DNA from: Tribonema minus
Lineage: Eukaryota > Sar > Xanthophyceae > Tribonematales > Tribonemataceae
Reading direction: 5' to 3'
DNA length: 64,000 nt
NCBI GenBank assembly: GCA_017506865.1
Contig: JAFCMP010000190.1
Coordinates: forward strand, 868,001-932,000
Below the pieces are notes generated by a model that did no database searches, was not told where the DNA came from, and worked only from the letters and a program-made list of their open reading frames with translations. Position numbers and translations under genes: made by a program. Below are positions 1 to 11,200 of this stretch, piece after piece (the first letter of the stretch is position 1; the number at the start of each line of letters is the position of its first letter).

Positions 1-165
1 CGTCTGCTGCACAACTGGTGCAAGCTGCTGCGCGACTGGCGCGGTCTGCGGCACAACTGGTGCTGCCTGCTGCACAACTGGTGCAAGCCGGTGCGCGACT
101 GGCGCGGTCTGCGGCACAACTGGTGCTGCCTGCTGCACAACTGGTGCAGTGTACGCTACCGGGGC
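1..165 (-). repeat. 63-bp tandem repeat in gag (APVV-type heptads)
   Basis: The first about 165 bases repeat with a 63-bp period (TGCTGCACAACTGGTGCAAG at 5 and again at 68). On the minus strand this encodes seven-residue units starting APVV or APVA. The right-hand copy has a similar but shorter PVVPRS-type stretch near 62800-62900, so the repeat has grown or shrunk between copies. Confidence 0.7.
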
Positions 166-1785
166 TCTGGGCCTGATAGGCTCGGGAGCGGGCGGCGTAT
201 AGACCACTGGCGCAACTGGCGCGGTCTGCACACTTCGCGCATCTGCAACTGGCGGCGCCAATGGCGTCGCTGCAGGCGTTTGTGTTTGTTCTGCAACGAC
301 AACTGGCGCGACTGGCTCAACTGGAGCTGCCGACGCTGTCGCTGCGCTGGGGGGGGTTTGTTCTGTACTTCGCTGCACAGTACTGTCGGCATCTGCAGCT
401 GGCAGATTGAGTTTATAGCCTAGTACAGCGAGTTTCTTTATCAGTGCATCTGCTTCTTTCTTGTTTCTGGCTCTAAACATATCTGCTTGAGAACCACCAC
501 CGTTGGGCTCGGTGTCTGAATCTGAACTAGATTCTAGGAAGCTGCGAATTATAGGGGGCGAGGAGCCGGTGACTGCCGACTGTGGAGGCCTCGCTGCCTT
601 CGCTGATAAAGACTTGCCGGGCTTACTGGCACCGGATCTGCCGGGCGCGCTGGCACCGGCCTGGCTGGGCCGCGCAACTGGCGCGGGCCGTGCTGAGGAG
701 GACGACGACTGGTCATCTGAGCTGTCGGGTTGCGCGACTGGGCGCTTACCGCTCTTGTTGCTCGTAGTAGCAGCGCTGCCAGTAGGCCTAGCGCTACCAC
801 CACCACCCATAGGACGGCTTGCCCCACTTGATGGCTTCTTTGAGCCATGGCCTGTCTTGGCCATTTATAATGTGTATCCTGCACACGGATGCGCGCATGA
901 AGCTGAGTACCGAGACAAAACCGTGTGCAATGTCAAGGCAAGAGCCGTCTGTACCCCGCACGCCCGTGCACATGCACTGGGTGGTGCTACTAAGGCACTC
1001 TGACTGCAAGTTAGCCACATGCAGTGCAGATGCGACCGCAACGTCAGATTTGTAACACAACTGCGGCCACAATTGTGGGACAAACATGCATTGCTTTGCT
1101 CTAAAGCTAGCATTCCTCTCCTCTCCCCCTTCCTTGCAAAAAGACTAACCATAAGCTTTTGAGCAAAGCGGGCGTGAGAGCATGCGGTAGGGTGTCTCTA
1201 ATCATAGGCTATTTTAACGAAAGGCTATTGCATTTCGCAACCCCATCGCTAAATATGATTACTTATCATGTGTCTGCATGATAACTGAACGCGTCTACCA
1301 TGTGTCCTCCCCTAAAGGATCTTCAGCGAAGACCCAGGTCTCCTTTAGCTTAATGACATGATAGTGCAAGGTGCGTGACTTGCGATCAGCAGTCCGTCTA
1401 CCTTGCAATCTTAACCCTCGAGTAGCGCGCAAGTCCGTATAACTGCGAGCACATCCCCAGGGATGTCTACTACGCAGAATAATGTCGGCCAGGTGAATTA
1501 GCCATCACCGCCGCTTAGACTCACTGCAGCACGCACTGCACATGCTAACAAGGGTGATGCGACAATGGAGTGTTGCAACACCGACCATCATCACACCATA
1601 CACGGTTTGCGCAGGATGTCTCGCGTGGTTCTCTGAACTCGGGCCCCCCCGGGCTTTTCGACAGCTTTTGACACGATCGAAATGATGGGTGAAAGTATAG
1701 ACAGCGATCACCACGCTGCTGCCTTTGCGAGAGGCGGGGTGACGCGCAGTGGACTGCTCGGGTGCCAAGTTGAACCAGGCTACCA

Positions 1786-2187
1786 TGTGATGCTGTCATA
1801 AATGCAAACATACAAGCTGGAAGAGCAATCACAGGCAGACAGCTCAGAGAACATGCTGAAGTAGAATAGAATGAAATGGGAGCGCTTACCGATAGGTCTT
1901 ATTGTTGCACGCGTCACGTAGGAAGGCTTGGGGCTTCAAGGAGTCTGCTACAGCTGCTGTCTTGCACAGGCTCCACAACACCTCGTAACTCTTAGACTGA
2001 TGTTGTGCACAGCAAACTGATGTGCCCTTTGGCATGTGACCAGTGTTACTGAACCAGGTCTAGTCTGACCTCTAGAACAGACATCTACTCACATGCAAAG
2101 GTCTAGGGTGACCATAGAGGTCGAAGGATGACCTGTAAGGGCTATGAGGTGTAACTGCTTATGCTAATATACCCCCAAGCCGTATCA
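1786..2187 (-). repeat. 5' LTR of the left Ty3/gypsy copy
   Basis: About 402 bp, beginning TGTGATGCTGTCAT and ending CCGTATCA on the plus strand (TG...CA ends). It aligns along its length with 53130-53527, with shared blocks such as GCCCTTTGGCATGTGACC and the terminal CCCCCAAGCCGTATCA. Inside the element, directly next to the LTR on the minus strand, comes TGGTAGCCTGGTTCAA, a candidate tRNA primer-binding site because it starts with TGG right after the LTR. The tRNA was not identified. Confidence 0.75.
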
Positions 2188-3283
2188 TATGTAATGAATT
2201 CGTTTCTCACCTAGTGATTCTACTGTTGAATCGATTCAAAATAATAAAGTGCAAAGCAACAAAAACCGAACGAGCGTCGTAGCGGCCCCATTTTGGGTCA
2301 GCCTCTTTGGAAAAGTAATATCTGAGGCAGCCTCTGAAAGTTCAAGTCTAAACTTCAAGATGATTCAAACACAAACAGCCATAGGACAGGACAGCAGCAT
2401 GTGGGCCAAGCTCAGCAAACTGGGCCGTGTCTATTGTTGATGGCACCCGCGACCACAACTGCAGACACACGCATCGTGCTCAAATGACTCTTACAAGGTT
2501 AGGTCGCTGGACTAGGAATATGCGTGCAGTCATAAGGCGATATCATGCAATTGTGAAGCACATTTGTTGTCATTATGGTGCACAAAACTGGGCACTGTAA
2601 ATTGTTAATGGCGCCTGTAACCACCAGTTCAAATATGTACAAAGGCAAGCGAAGCGAAATAAGTAGAAAACACAGGGCTTTTTCGCGCCCTGAGCGAGAA
2701 TTAATAAAAAGTACAATGCCTTGGCTCTGTCAGTAGCGCTCCACATGGCGTACTCTGGCCGTGTCATGACACACATGGCACAATCCAGGGGGGGGGGGGG
2801 GCACATGGAGGAGGACGCAGGGGAGGATCCCGATATGCCATTTGGCGGCGGCGGCGTTTGAGTGGGTGTTGTTGAGACGCTTTCAGACTGTCACACGACA
2901 TGTAGATTCCGTACAGAAAGCTTCAAGTTAGATGCCATTCATCTGGACTTTTTCGCACTCTGAGCGAGAATTAATAAAAAATACAATATTTCTGGGCAGC
3001 GAAGCGCACCCAGTGTCAAGCACTGTTAGGAAAAAGTTTGGTCTGAGGAGCTTAGCAGGCACATACATTGAGCGTAGGATGACAGTCGGCCTTCGACGGG
3101 GCTTTCATACTTTTATTTCATGCAACAAGGATCGCACCTCCATATGTGTAGCTTGCACCAAATCTAGGGCTAGAATGCAACTCTCAGAGTCACCCTGATG
3201 CCATCGCCCGGGACATCCACTATCGCTCCGCACATGGTCCCCAAAACCCGACTCTACGAGTACAATGGCTCTCATGAGTCATG
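2188..3283. other. Gene-free block of nested dispersed repeats
   Basis: No supported gene. At about 2400-2560 there is a unit with GACTAGGAATATGCGTGCAG that recurs at about 46731-46853, 47146-47262 and 47340-47432. A shorter related piece starts near 2585. From about 2640 come two copies of a shared-3'-end repeat (separate entry). The last bases before the LINE (3256-3283) match 47436-47460, showing that this block and 46.7-48.9 kb are copies of one repeat region. Confidence 0.5.
2640..2990 (+). repeat. Two 5'-truncated copies of a repeat with a common 3' tail
   Basis: Two tails lie in tandem: 2675-2712 and 2943-2985. Each has a short stem (GGGC...GCCC, decayed in the second), then TGAGCGAGAATTAATAAAA. 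The stretch 2723-2990 aligns with 38615-38877, including its tail. The first copy keeps little more than its tail. A fixed 3' end with variable 5' ends is the pattern left by target-primed retrotransposition. The full-length parent was not identified. A G12 run at about 2789-2800 marks a slippage-prone site. Confidence 0.6.
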
Positions 3284-3299
3284 ACCTGCCCCATTGTAC
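3284..3299. repeat. Target-site duplication, left, of the LINE
   Basis: ACCTGCCCCATTGTAC occurs here and again at 11763-11778, directly flanking the LINE. The related, unoccupied sequence at 47461-47475 (ACCTGCCCTATTGTA) shows a single copy, so this is a duplication made at insertion. Confidence 0.85.
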
Positions 3300-3377
3300 G
3301 TATGAACTTGTATTTATAAAGGCCCAAGGGAGGCCGGGTTGCCTATGCAATCGAAAAGCTTGCGTCAACGCAGCAGC

Positions 3378-5219
3378 CTAGTCTGCGCTGTGCCCTAGGA
3401 GCTTGGATACCGGCGCCGCAACACAGCCCAGCATTCGCGCTCCACGTGTGTACGCCATGACGCGCTCCGCCAACTCCCGCGCCAGCGATATGCTCAGCTC
3501 AATGAGGATCTGACGCTTAGCTAACCCGGCCTTGCGTAACACATCTGCCTTCCCCCCCCCTGAGCACAGTGCTGAGTGCATTGCCAACTCCTTAACAAAA
3601 AGGCTTGTCTGCTTGCCCAGCCGTCCGTACGACTCCTGCACGAATGGCACAAAAGCCCAAGATGACGTCAAGGTGCCGGTGTGGTGCTTGACCTTCGCGT
3701 CCTCCCCCACCCCAGCAGCATAGCCGTCCGTGTTCGAGGCATTTGTTTTGCCTGTCAGGTACGAGCTCGCTGTGGGCGCGCGCACACTTGTGTCTAGCAC
3801 TATTCCCTTGTTACGGTATGCACTGCTAAAGTGCAGACACCCTGGGTCAATGACTGTGTCCGCCCGATACCCCGGTACCTTGAAGACGCTAGCGTCCTCA
3901 TTGCGGACAATAGAGACATGGTGCTGTCTCAAGATGCGCTGCAGGCACCGCTTTTGGGCAGTGTGTGTCGCGTTGTGCCCCCGTATGTGCTGGCTGGGGC
4001 AGCTGATCGCATGCGTGGAGGTGGGGCTCACATCACTGCACCGCCATGGGCACACCTCGCCCTGTATGCCCCACCCGTCTATGAAGATCGCAATCAAAAT
4101 CATCGTGGCTGCTGCCATACTGGACATGGGCGCCGCACCCGGGCGGTCATTGGCAGTGGGTGGCACGCTCATCCACGCCATTGCCCCGGACGCACGCTGG
4201 CTGCGCAGCTGCGCCAGGACCCGTGCGCTAGCCTGTTGGCGGCGGCGGCTGGTGTCGCGCGAGTCACCAATAGGTGCAGCCTGCGTCGGCTTGCCCACGG
4301 CACCAGCCGAGGCAGCCTCTAGGTCCTCCACCAGGCAATCCTCGTATTGACGTCGAAGAACATTTGAAAGGCCGGCTTGTAGTCCGTGCGTGAAGTGACC
4401 GCGCCGGCGGCGGGGCACTACCTTCCTGCAGATCTCGTCAGCATAGGCCTCCCAGTCGTCGTCGTCGTCCTCCTGCCCGCCGCTGCAGCTGCTTTCTTCC
4501 GCGCTAGTTTGTGTTTTAGCGGGCGTGGAAGGGGCAGCCGCGGCAGCGGCTTGAGGGCCAGGTACGGTCGCCGCCGCAGCGGCCGCCTCGGCGCCAGGCA
4601 CAATGCCGTGGGTGTGTGGGGCTGGCTCAGTGGTCACTGTCTCCGTGACGGCAGTTGCGGCGTAGATCGCTTGCACCGCAGTGGGGAGCGTCGACGCTGC
4701 GGCCGTCGTATCTGCTGCCCACCGTAGCAACGATGCTGGGAGCTGCTCGGCCACAGCTGTGCGTGATTTTTCGCCGCCATCAGCTGTCAGCGCTCGCGTA
4801 GAGCGTCGCACGGCCTCGATGATTGGCGGCAGTCCCTGGTCCTCGCGTATTGCGCATGAGTGCTGCGCGAACCAGGTGACTGCGCCGTGTTCGTCAGTGC
4901 CGAGCCTCAGGGCCCCTGCTGCCACAGTGGCATGAATTATTGCCGGCCTCAGTGTTGTGCATGCCTGGGCCGTGTATGCGGCTGGTGCCAGTAGCCCCAA
5001 AAGCGGCATGCCCAGACCGCCTCGTCGCTCCGGCAACCGTGACGCCCGCAGTGGCACTGCGATGTCCGTGAGTTCTGGCGGGCCCAAGCGCGGCAATACC
5101 AGCACGCTGCCACTGCTGGCTTCCTCATTGTCACCAGCAGTGCAGGCGGCCAGCAGGTGTGACTTCATGGCTGCCGCGGTAGAGCAGCCGTGCAGGGCAG
5201 CATGCGTTCGAGCGTCCAT
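3378..5219 (-). CDS. LINE polyprotein, C-terminal region with restriction-like endonuclease
   Basis: 613 codons, overlapping the end of the upstream frame by 55 bases in another frame. Its first residues continue the RT-downstream region (GGLGMPLLGLL, typical of the segment after RT). It therefore looks like the second half of one polyprotein, split by a one-base indel or, less likely, joined by programmed frameshifting. Residues about 190-290 are a low-complexity Ala/Thr/Glu linker. The RLE lies at about 390-560: a CCHC knuckle (C-x3-C-x8-H-x3-C, about 391-408), then GHNATH, a RAD..ID and LDTSV pair and a Lys downstream, matching the PD-(D/E)xK layout with Ala in place of the usual Pro. The RLE would nick the target DNA to prime reverse transcription. 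Confidence 0.75.
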   Translation of the reverse strand: MDARTHAALHGCSTAAAMKSHLLAACTAGDNEEASSGSVLVLPRLGPPELTDIAVPLRASRLPERRGGLGMPLLGLLAPAAYTAQACTTLRPAIIHATVAAGALRLGTDEHGAVTWFAQHSCAIREDQGLPPIIEAVRRSTRALTADGGEKSRTAVAEQLPASLLRWAADTTAAASTLPTAVQAIYAATAVTETVTTEPAPHTHGIVPGAEAAAAAATVPGPQAAAAAAPSTPAKTQTSAEESSCSGGQEDDDDDWEAYADEICRKVVPRRRRGHFTHGLQAGLSNVLRRQYEDCLVEDLEAASAGAVGKPTQAAPIGDSRDTSRRRQQASARVLAQLRSQRASGAMAWMSVPPTANDRPGAAPMSSMAAATMILIAIFIDGWGIQGEVCPWRCSDVSPTSTHAISCPSQHIRGHNATHTAQKRCLQRILRQHHVSIVRNEDASVFKVPGYRADTVIDPGCLHFSSAYRNKGIVLDTSVRAPTASSYLTGKTNASNTDGYAAGVGEDAKVKHHTGTLTSSWAFVPFVQESYGRLGKQTSLFVKELAMHSALCSGGGKADVLRKAGLAKRQILIELSISLARELAERVMAYTRGARMLGCVAAPVSKLLGHSAD

Positions 5220-8200
5220 GCACAGAACCCGTCAAACGCGTGCAACCATGTCTCACTCAAAGCCGTGTCAACGACCCGAGCTAAGAAGCCCATGCGCTTC
5301 GTCAGTGACCTGCGTAGAATGAACTGTGCTGCCTGTAGGTGATGCCGCGCCATTCCAGCTAGCTGCCACGACAATCGCCATGTCCCTGCGTCGACAAGAT
5401 GCTTGCTCATGGCAGCGTGCACATAGGCTGGGTGCCCTACCGGTACCCCGACCGACGTAAAGCCCTGACTGGATTCTGGCATGGTGGTGTCCACAAACGG
5501 TATGTCAAGGGCGCGCAGGCGTGCTCTGGCCGCTTCATCAAACACTGTGCCGCGCATGGCGATGGCCAGCGACTTGTCTGGTCGAACGCGTAGGCCCCCT
5601 GCCGCCAGCCGGCGGATCACCTCTGCCACCCCAGCGGCCGCTGCATCGTCGAAGTAGGCAGCTTGCAGCACGTTGAGGTCATCCAGGAAAGCGCAGTGCG
5701 GGGCTGGCGGTTCCGCTGTGCTGTGGCCGTAGGCCGGCATACTGCCGGGCGTCGCATTCACTCCATCAGGGTAGAAGAGTAGGAAGGCCGCTGCCACTGC
5801 AAAGTACAGCGGCCCTAGAGGGTCCCCTTGCTGGCACCCTAGGTGGGAGCAGATAATGCGAGCTTCACCGTTCACCTCCACCCGCATCTCTGGGGCAGTG
5901 TCACCACAGTATACGGACTCAAAGTGCGGGAGCAGCTCCGGACAGAAGAGCATAAGCCCCCGCACAATGGCGGCGCGATCCACACTGTTAAATGCGTTCT
6001 CACAGTCCAGTTGGATAGTGGTGCCATACAGCTCGTGCCACACGCGCGCGCGCGCTGCCACATGCTCGACGCCAGACCGGTATCCTACGCCAAACTGCGA
6101 CATGGAGGCCAGCAGCCCCGATATCTTGCCCTTGACACTCCGTGCCGCTGTGGACCCGAGGAGTCTGCGCCAGACACTGGAGCAGGCGATCGGACGCCGC
6201 TTCTGTCCTATGCCTGAGAGGGCCGCGGCGCGGAGAAGCCGTTGCGATTGCTCCGGCAGCAGTTCGGGCTCAACAAGCAGCGTCGTGAACACCTTGGCCA
6301 GGTGATGGGCGAATGCCGGTTCCATCACATCTGATTCTGAATCACCAGCTAGTCCTGGCGAGGCACTGCTCACGGGGCGGGTGGCTGCTTTCACTGGTGC
6401 ACCAGGCCCAGCGGCCATCAAGAGGTGTTCATAGCGTAGGCCGTCCAGCCCTCCTGCCTTCCCCGCCCCTGCTGCGGACAAGGTCGACAGTATGTCTGCC
6501 GCCTCCACCTCGAGGCGCCGTCCGGCTGCGCTGGCAGCATCCTCAGGCCTATCGCTGTAATCATGTGCCTGACCCGATTCGAAGACAGGACTGCCGCTGC
6601 CAGCTGGCCCGGTGGTCGTTGCCACCCCTGCGCTGTGTAAGCAGTGCCGCCGGGCGTCGCGTACCAGGCCGCGCACTTGCTCCATTGGCGTATCGACTAC
6701 CCCCGGCCGGGTGCCAGTTTCAGGGTGCTTTGCTGCCAGCACCTGTGCCGTGACCTCGTCTGCTGGGGCGCATGCTTCACGCGCCTCTAGTCGTGCGGCA
6801 GCCAAGCCTACCCCCCGTCGCTTGCCTGAGAGGGCAGCGCATGCTGTTTGCTGCCTGGAGTCAGCCTCCGTCCAGTCGGCATCGAAGTTCGTTTGTGCCG
6901 ACGCCATAGCTGCGTTGTTTGGTTTGGGGGCCCGCAGCGCCGCTGCTGCTGACAGCGTCTTTCTCAGTAGCTCCGCGAAGTCGCCAGACAGCAACGCTGC
7001 CAGCCGGGCCGCAGGCGGCATACCGGTTCCCTCCGGTTGCCTACCAAAGGCCATCGCTGCTAGCAGGTGCAGCAGCCTGTAGCCGCGCTGCACTAGAGTC
7101 TGAGAAACCTGATGAGCAAACGCCCCGGCACCATGGTGGAGGCGCACCCGTGCCGCCTCACGTGCACTGTCTGTGGCGTCCGCCAGTAGTCGTGTGGCGT
7201 GCTCCACTAGCCGTGCCCACTGGGTGCACTGCAGCTGAGTGCGGAAGGGGTTGGCAGTCGTGGTGAACCGCAGCAGCAGTAGATCCGCCTCATTGGTCTG
7301 GTCAAGTGCGTGGACGACCGAGGGCGTCGAGAGGTCCCAAGCCAGGGATGCTCGTGCCTGGGGCTTTGAGGGCCTGCCACTGGTGGTGGTGGTCGGGGGG
7401 GGCGGTGACGCGGCATCGTCCGGCGGGTCCACGTCCATGTCCGCCCATCCCACGGCCGTCCCGTGGGGGGGGCGGCTGTCCTGCAGCCTCAGGCTGTCAG
7501 ACTGAGTGCGGCTGCCGGCGCTGCTAGGCGGTGCCGCAGCAGCTGCCGTTCGGCGCCGGCGTTGCGCGCCGGTTGCCGTGGCCGCCGGGCGTTTCTTGCT
7601 AGACTTTGAGTTGGCAGCGCCACTAGCCGGCACCGCCGGTAGTTTTGGAGGTGTCGCTGCGGCAGCCCCCGCCGCCGCGGCCGCGCCGTCGCTACCCGCA
7701 CCCCCGCCCTCGGACTGGTCCGGGGGTACTGCCGGGCGTGCGCGCGTGGGGGCGCTTCCATTCCGTCGACACGTGTGGCATGGCGAGGTCAGCGCGCATT
7801 GCCTCTGCCCCGCGCTGGCTGACATATGGACCAGGCCGCAGGCACCTGTGCATGCACTCAGCTTCCTTACCGCCCGTAGGAAGTCTTCTGCCGTGCAACC
7901 ATACATGGTGCTCATCTCCTGCACATGCTTGGCATGGTGTGCCCCAGTGCTGCAGGTACTGCTGCCTGAAGGGGCACGGTCACCGGATGGGTCGTGATCA
8001 ACCTGCTGCCGGATGCCCTTGGCGTATGCTGCCGCCGGATTTTGCTGACAGTGTGATGTGCTCGCCTCAGGGTTCAGCATCGACCTCGTGCAGCTACCAC
8101 CGTTGAAGTGGGCCACTACCGGTGCCATGCGGCTCGCAGCTGACAGTTTGCCTCGCTGTTTGCTGTCCTCTTTCTGACCAAGCTGCCAAAATGCCAGTGT

Positions 8201-11200
8201 GCATAGTGGACACCTCAGTGGCTCAGGCTGCTGTGGCAACTGCAGCGCAGTACGGGGCTGTGTCCGACTCGGAGCCGTGATGTGGGTGCTGTCAGCTTGA
8301 GTGGTCGCCGACGCTGTCATAGTGGTTGGCAAGGGCGGAGGTGCCGCAGGGGCGGCAAGCAGTTCAAAGTGTCCCACATTTGTATATAGCCCAGGCGGCG
8401 TCCACAGCACATCCAGATGGCAGTCAGGCTGAGCTGGAGTCGCCGGTGCGAATACCGCTGGCAGCCCCATCAGTTGTGCCAGCACCAGCCCTGTTGATGT
8501 TTGCGTGCTGCCAGTGGCCTGAGGCTTGGCCTGCCACACCGTCACCGAGACCGCGTAGACCGCTGCAACAATGGCCCACACAGACAAACCGAGGGGCCGT
8601 CCCCACACGCCCTCTTCCTGTAGGCGTTGCAGCAGGAGCGTGTGCCCGCTGTCCTTGCTATCCGTTTCATTTGTGCCGTACTCGATTGCGAGGCAGCGAG
8701 CGCGTGTCCCGTACGTGTCGAATTGTTCACGTGTACACGCAGGTTGGGCTGCGGCATGCGCGGTCAGTTGACGCATCGATGACATGCTGGCCCCTTGTTT
8801 GCCCGCCCCCTGCGTGACGTATGCCACCATCCCGTCCAGCAGTGCCTCTCGCATGGCAATCACCAGCGCTGGGGCCGGCAGTCCGTGCTCAACTGCGACG
8901 CTGCCTATGCCGTGTAGAGCTGTATGAATCAGGCAGTTGCCGTTGCCCACGTTGCTCACGGGGCGAAGCTCCCCACCACGTGCTAGCGTCGCTGTGTTTT
9001 CCCCAAGCGCCTGTTTGTGGAGTGCCTGTAGGCCCGTGTGCCAAGTGGAAAAACCATAGTTGGTGGCTTTTGCCATCGCGTCTTGCTGCTCCTCCACGGT
9101 GACTGTATGGCACACGGTTGAGGGTATCCGGGTCGCCACCGTCGCGGTGGTGACCTTCGCCGGCCCGGATATTGGTGCTGAGGGGGCAGAGGCACCGCCC
9201 CTTGGCGGTGTGGTGGCTGGTGCCAGCTGCCCTAGGGGTGCAGGAGAATTGTCGCACTGGGCCTGTCGCTCCTGCGTCCGCCGTCTGTGTTTACCTCTGC
9301 GTCGACTGCGCTTTCCACTGGCCATAGCCGTGGCAGATGCTGTCTCGGTCATTGTTGCGTGGGTGCTGTTATCACCGGCCTGCGTTACGTCTGACTCGTC
9401 ATGTTTCCCGGCTGGCTGGCGAGGCGACCTGGCAACGACCGGTTCCCTAAGGGAGAGTTGGTCAAACACCGCTGCCAGGTCGTTACCCTCTTCTCGGAGG
9501 GAGAGCAAGCTGAACGTGACCGTCAGGTCATGCATCTGATTCACCAGCGGTGCGCAGGGAGTCCGGCCCAGCAGGGTCTGTGTTGCTGGCGCGTGCAGTC
9601 GGTGTGACGTGCGGCAGGGTTCAAGCTTGGTACCCGTCGGCCAAGCGCAAAGCACCGTGACGCGTGCCCGATTGGGGGCAAGGGCCAGTGCACGTACCCT
9701 GCGCGCGAGTGCACCAGCCGCCCCCAGCAAGCCTTGCCAGTGAGATCCCGTCGGGTCCCTGGGGCATTCGCTAGACTGAGCGCCCGCTGCGACAGCAGCT
9801 GCTGCACTGCCAGGTGTGCTGGGCACACGATCGTTGCTTGACATCGTTGCGCCGCTATCGCTAGCACGACTTTCGCCAGGCAGCACACCCATTGTGCTGC
9901 TCCGGGTCAGTCTCGGCAGCGGCGCAACTGCCACACCGTCCAACGTAGATGCATGGGCTTGCCTGGGGTCCACCCCCAGGTGCTCGCATCCGAGGATTTT
10001 GCGTGTGGGACCACATTTGCTAGCGGCGGCGAGCAGCGCGGCTGTTGGCTTCAGGCTATTCCCCCCACCAACAGCTGTAACACCCGCTGCCGCCGCGCAT
10101 GTCGTTGGTCGGGTGTGTATGTCAGCAATGTGATCATGGCCTGATGCACGTTCACAGCCTGACAGTGTGCATGCTGTCGCGGCGACCGGGCCTGCGAGGC
10201 AGTCGGCGCAGCGCCACACGTCGCACTGGTCCAGGGCCCCTAGATCACCAGATGGTGTCGTGGCGCTTGCTGCTGTGCGTCTGATGAAGAGGTTGCCGCA
10301 CCCATCGCAGACCTGCTCCAGGCCGCCGCATATTGGTCGGTGGTCTAGGAAAAGCTGAACATGCAGTTCTGCAAATTGCTTCCCTTTCCCTGTGTGGCGC
10401 GTGCGCTGGTGTGCGCATGCGTGTGCCGCTGGGCAATTCTTGTCCAGGGCGCGAGGATTTGCTCGCACTATGAACTTGTCGCACATGCGGCAGTCCAGCC
10501 CCGGGATATTGACCTTCCGGTTGGCAGCGTGTATCTTGGCGGGCGCCAGATCTGTCCTAGCGGTGATGCCGGATATTGGGTGCCCGTTGCGACTGTTACC
10601 GTCAGAGGTGACGCTGCCGCCTGACAGAGAGGCGCCGCTGCCAGCTGGCTGCAAAGACCGGGACGTGATTTGTCTCTGGTGACCCGCCGGCCCAGGTTCG
10701 CCAACTTCCATCGGTACAGGCATGGTCACGGTGACCGGCTTTGCCAGCGCACCGCCAGACTGTGGCTCTGGGCGGGTGACGCTGCCAGTGCTTTGGGCGC
10801 TGGCGCGGCGCCGACCCCGCCGGGGTGCAGCCGCCCCACGTTCGCCGCCCGGTGCAGCAGCGGCCGCTGGTGCTGTTGTCACCATGTCTGCAGCACATGG
10901 GGTTGCCGCTGCGGTGACCTCCATCGGCTGAGGACCGGGATGCCACTGGGGAGAGGCGCCGCTGCTAGCTGGCTGCAAAGGCCGCGACGTGATCCGTCTC
11001 TGGTGACCCGCTGGCCCACTGGTAGGTTCGCCAACTTCCATCGGTACGGGCACGGTCATGGTGACCGCCTTTGCCAGCGCACTCAGTTTGCCACACGGCG
11101 ACTCTGGGCGGTTGATGCTGCCAATGCTTCCGAGGCGGCCCAGGGGCGGCCCAGCGTTGGCGCCGCGGCGCCGACCCCGCCGGGATGCAGCTGCCCCGCG

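Larger units (their letters stand above)
1..2187 (-). mobile_element. Ty3/gypsy LTR retroelement, 5' part only (left copy)
   Basis: This is the 5' end of an LTR retroelement read on the minus strand and cut by the left window edge. Its parts are a 5' LTR (1786-2187), an untranslated leader (about 867-1785) and the start of gag (1 to about 866). The gag start matches the start of the second copy at 63768: both begin M-x-K-T-x-HGSKKP, are rich in S, P and A, and share a D/E-S-S-rich stretch. The leader at 867-1090 also aligns with 63769-64000. The family call is inherited from the right-hand copy, which has diagnostic RT and integrase regions. The two copies have diverged visibly in LTR and gag, so they are old or belong to different subfamilies. 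Whether this copy is whole cannot be judged from the window. Confidence 0.8.

Noticed and set aside
503-1003. Plus-strand frame of 166 codons at the left end
   Set aside because: It is antisense to the gag start of the LTR element, whose minus-strand reading is supported by the second copy.
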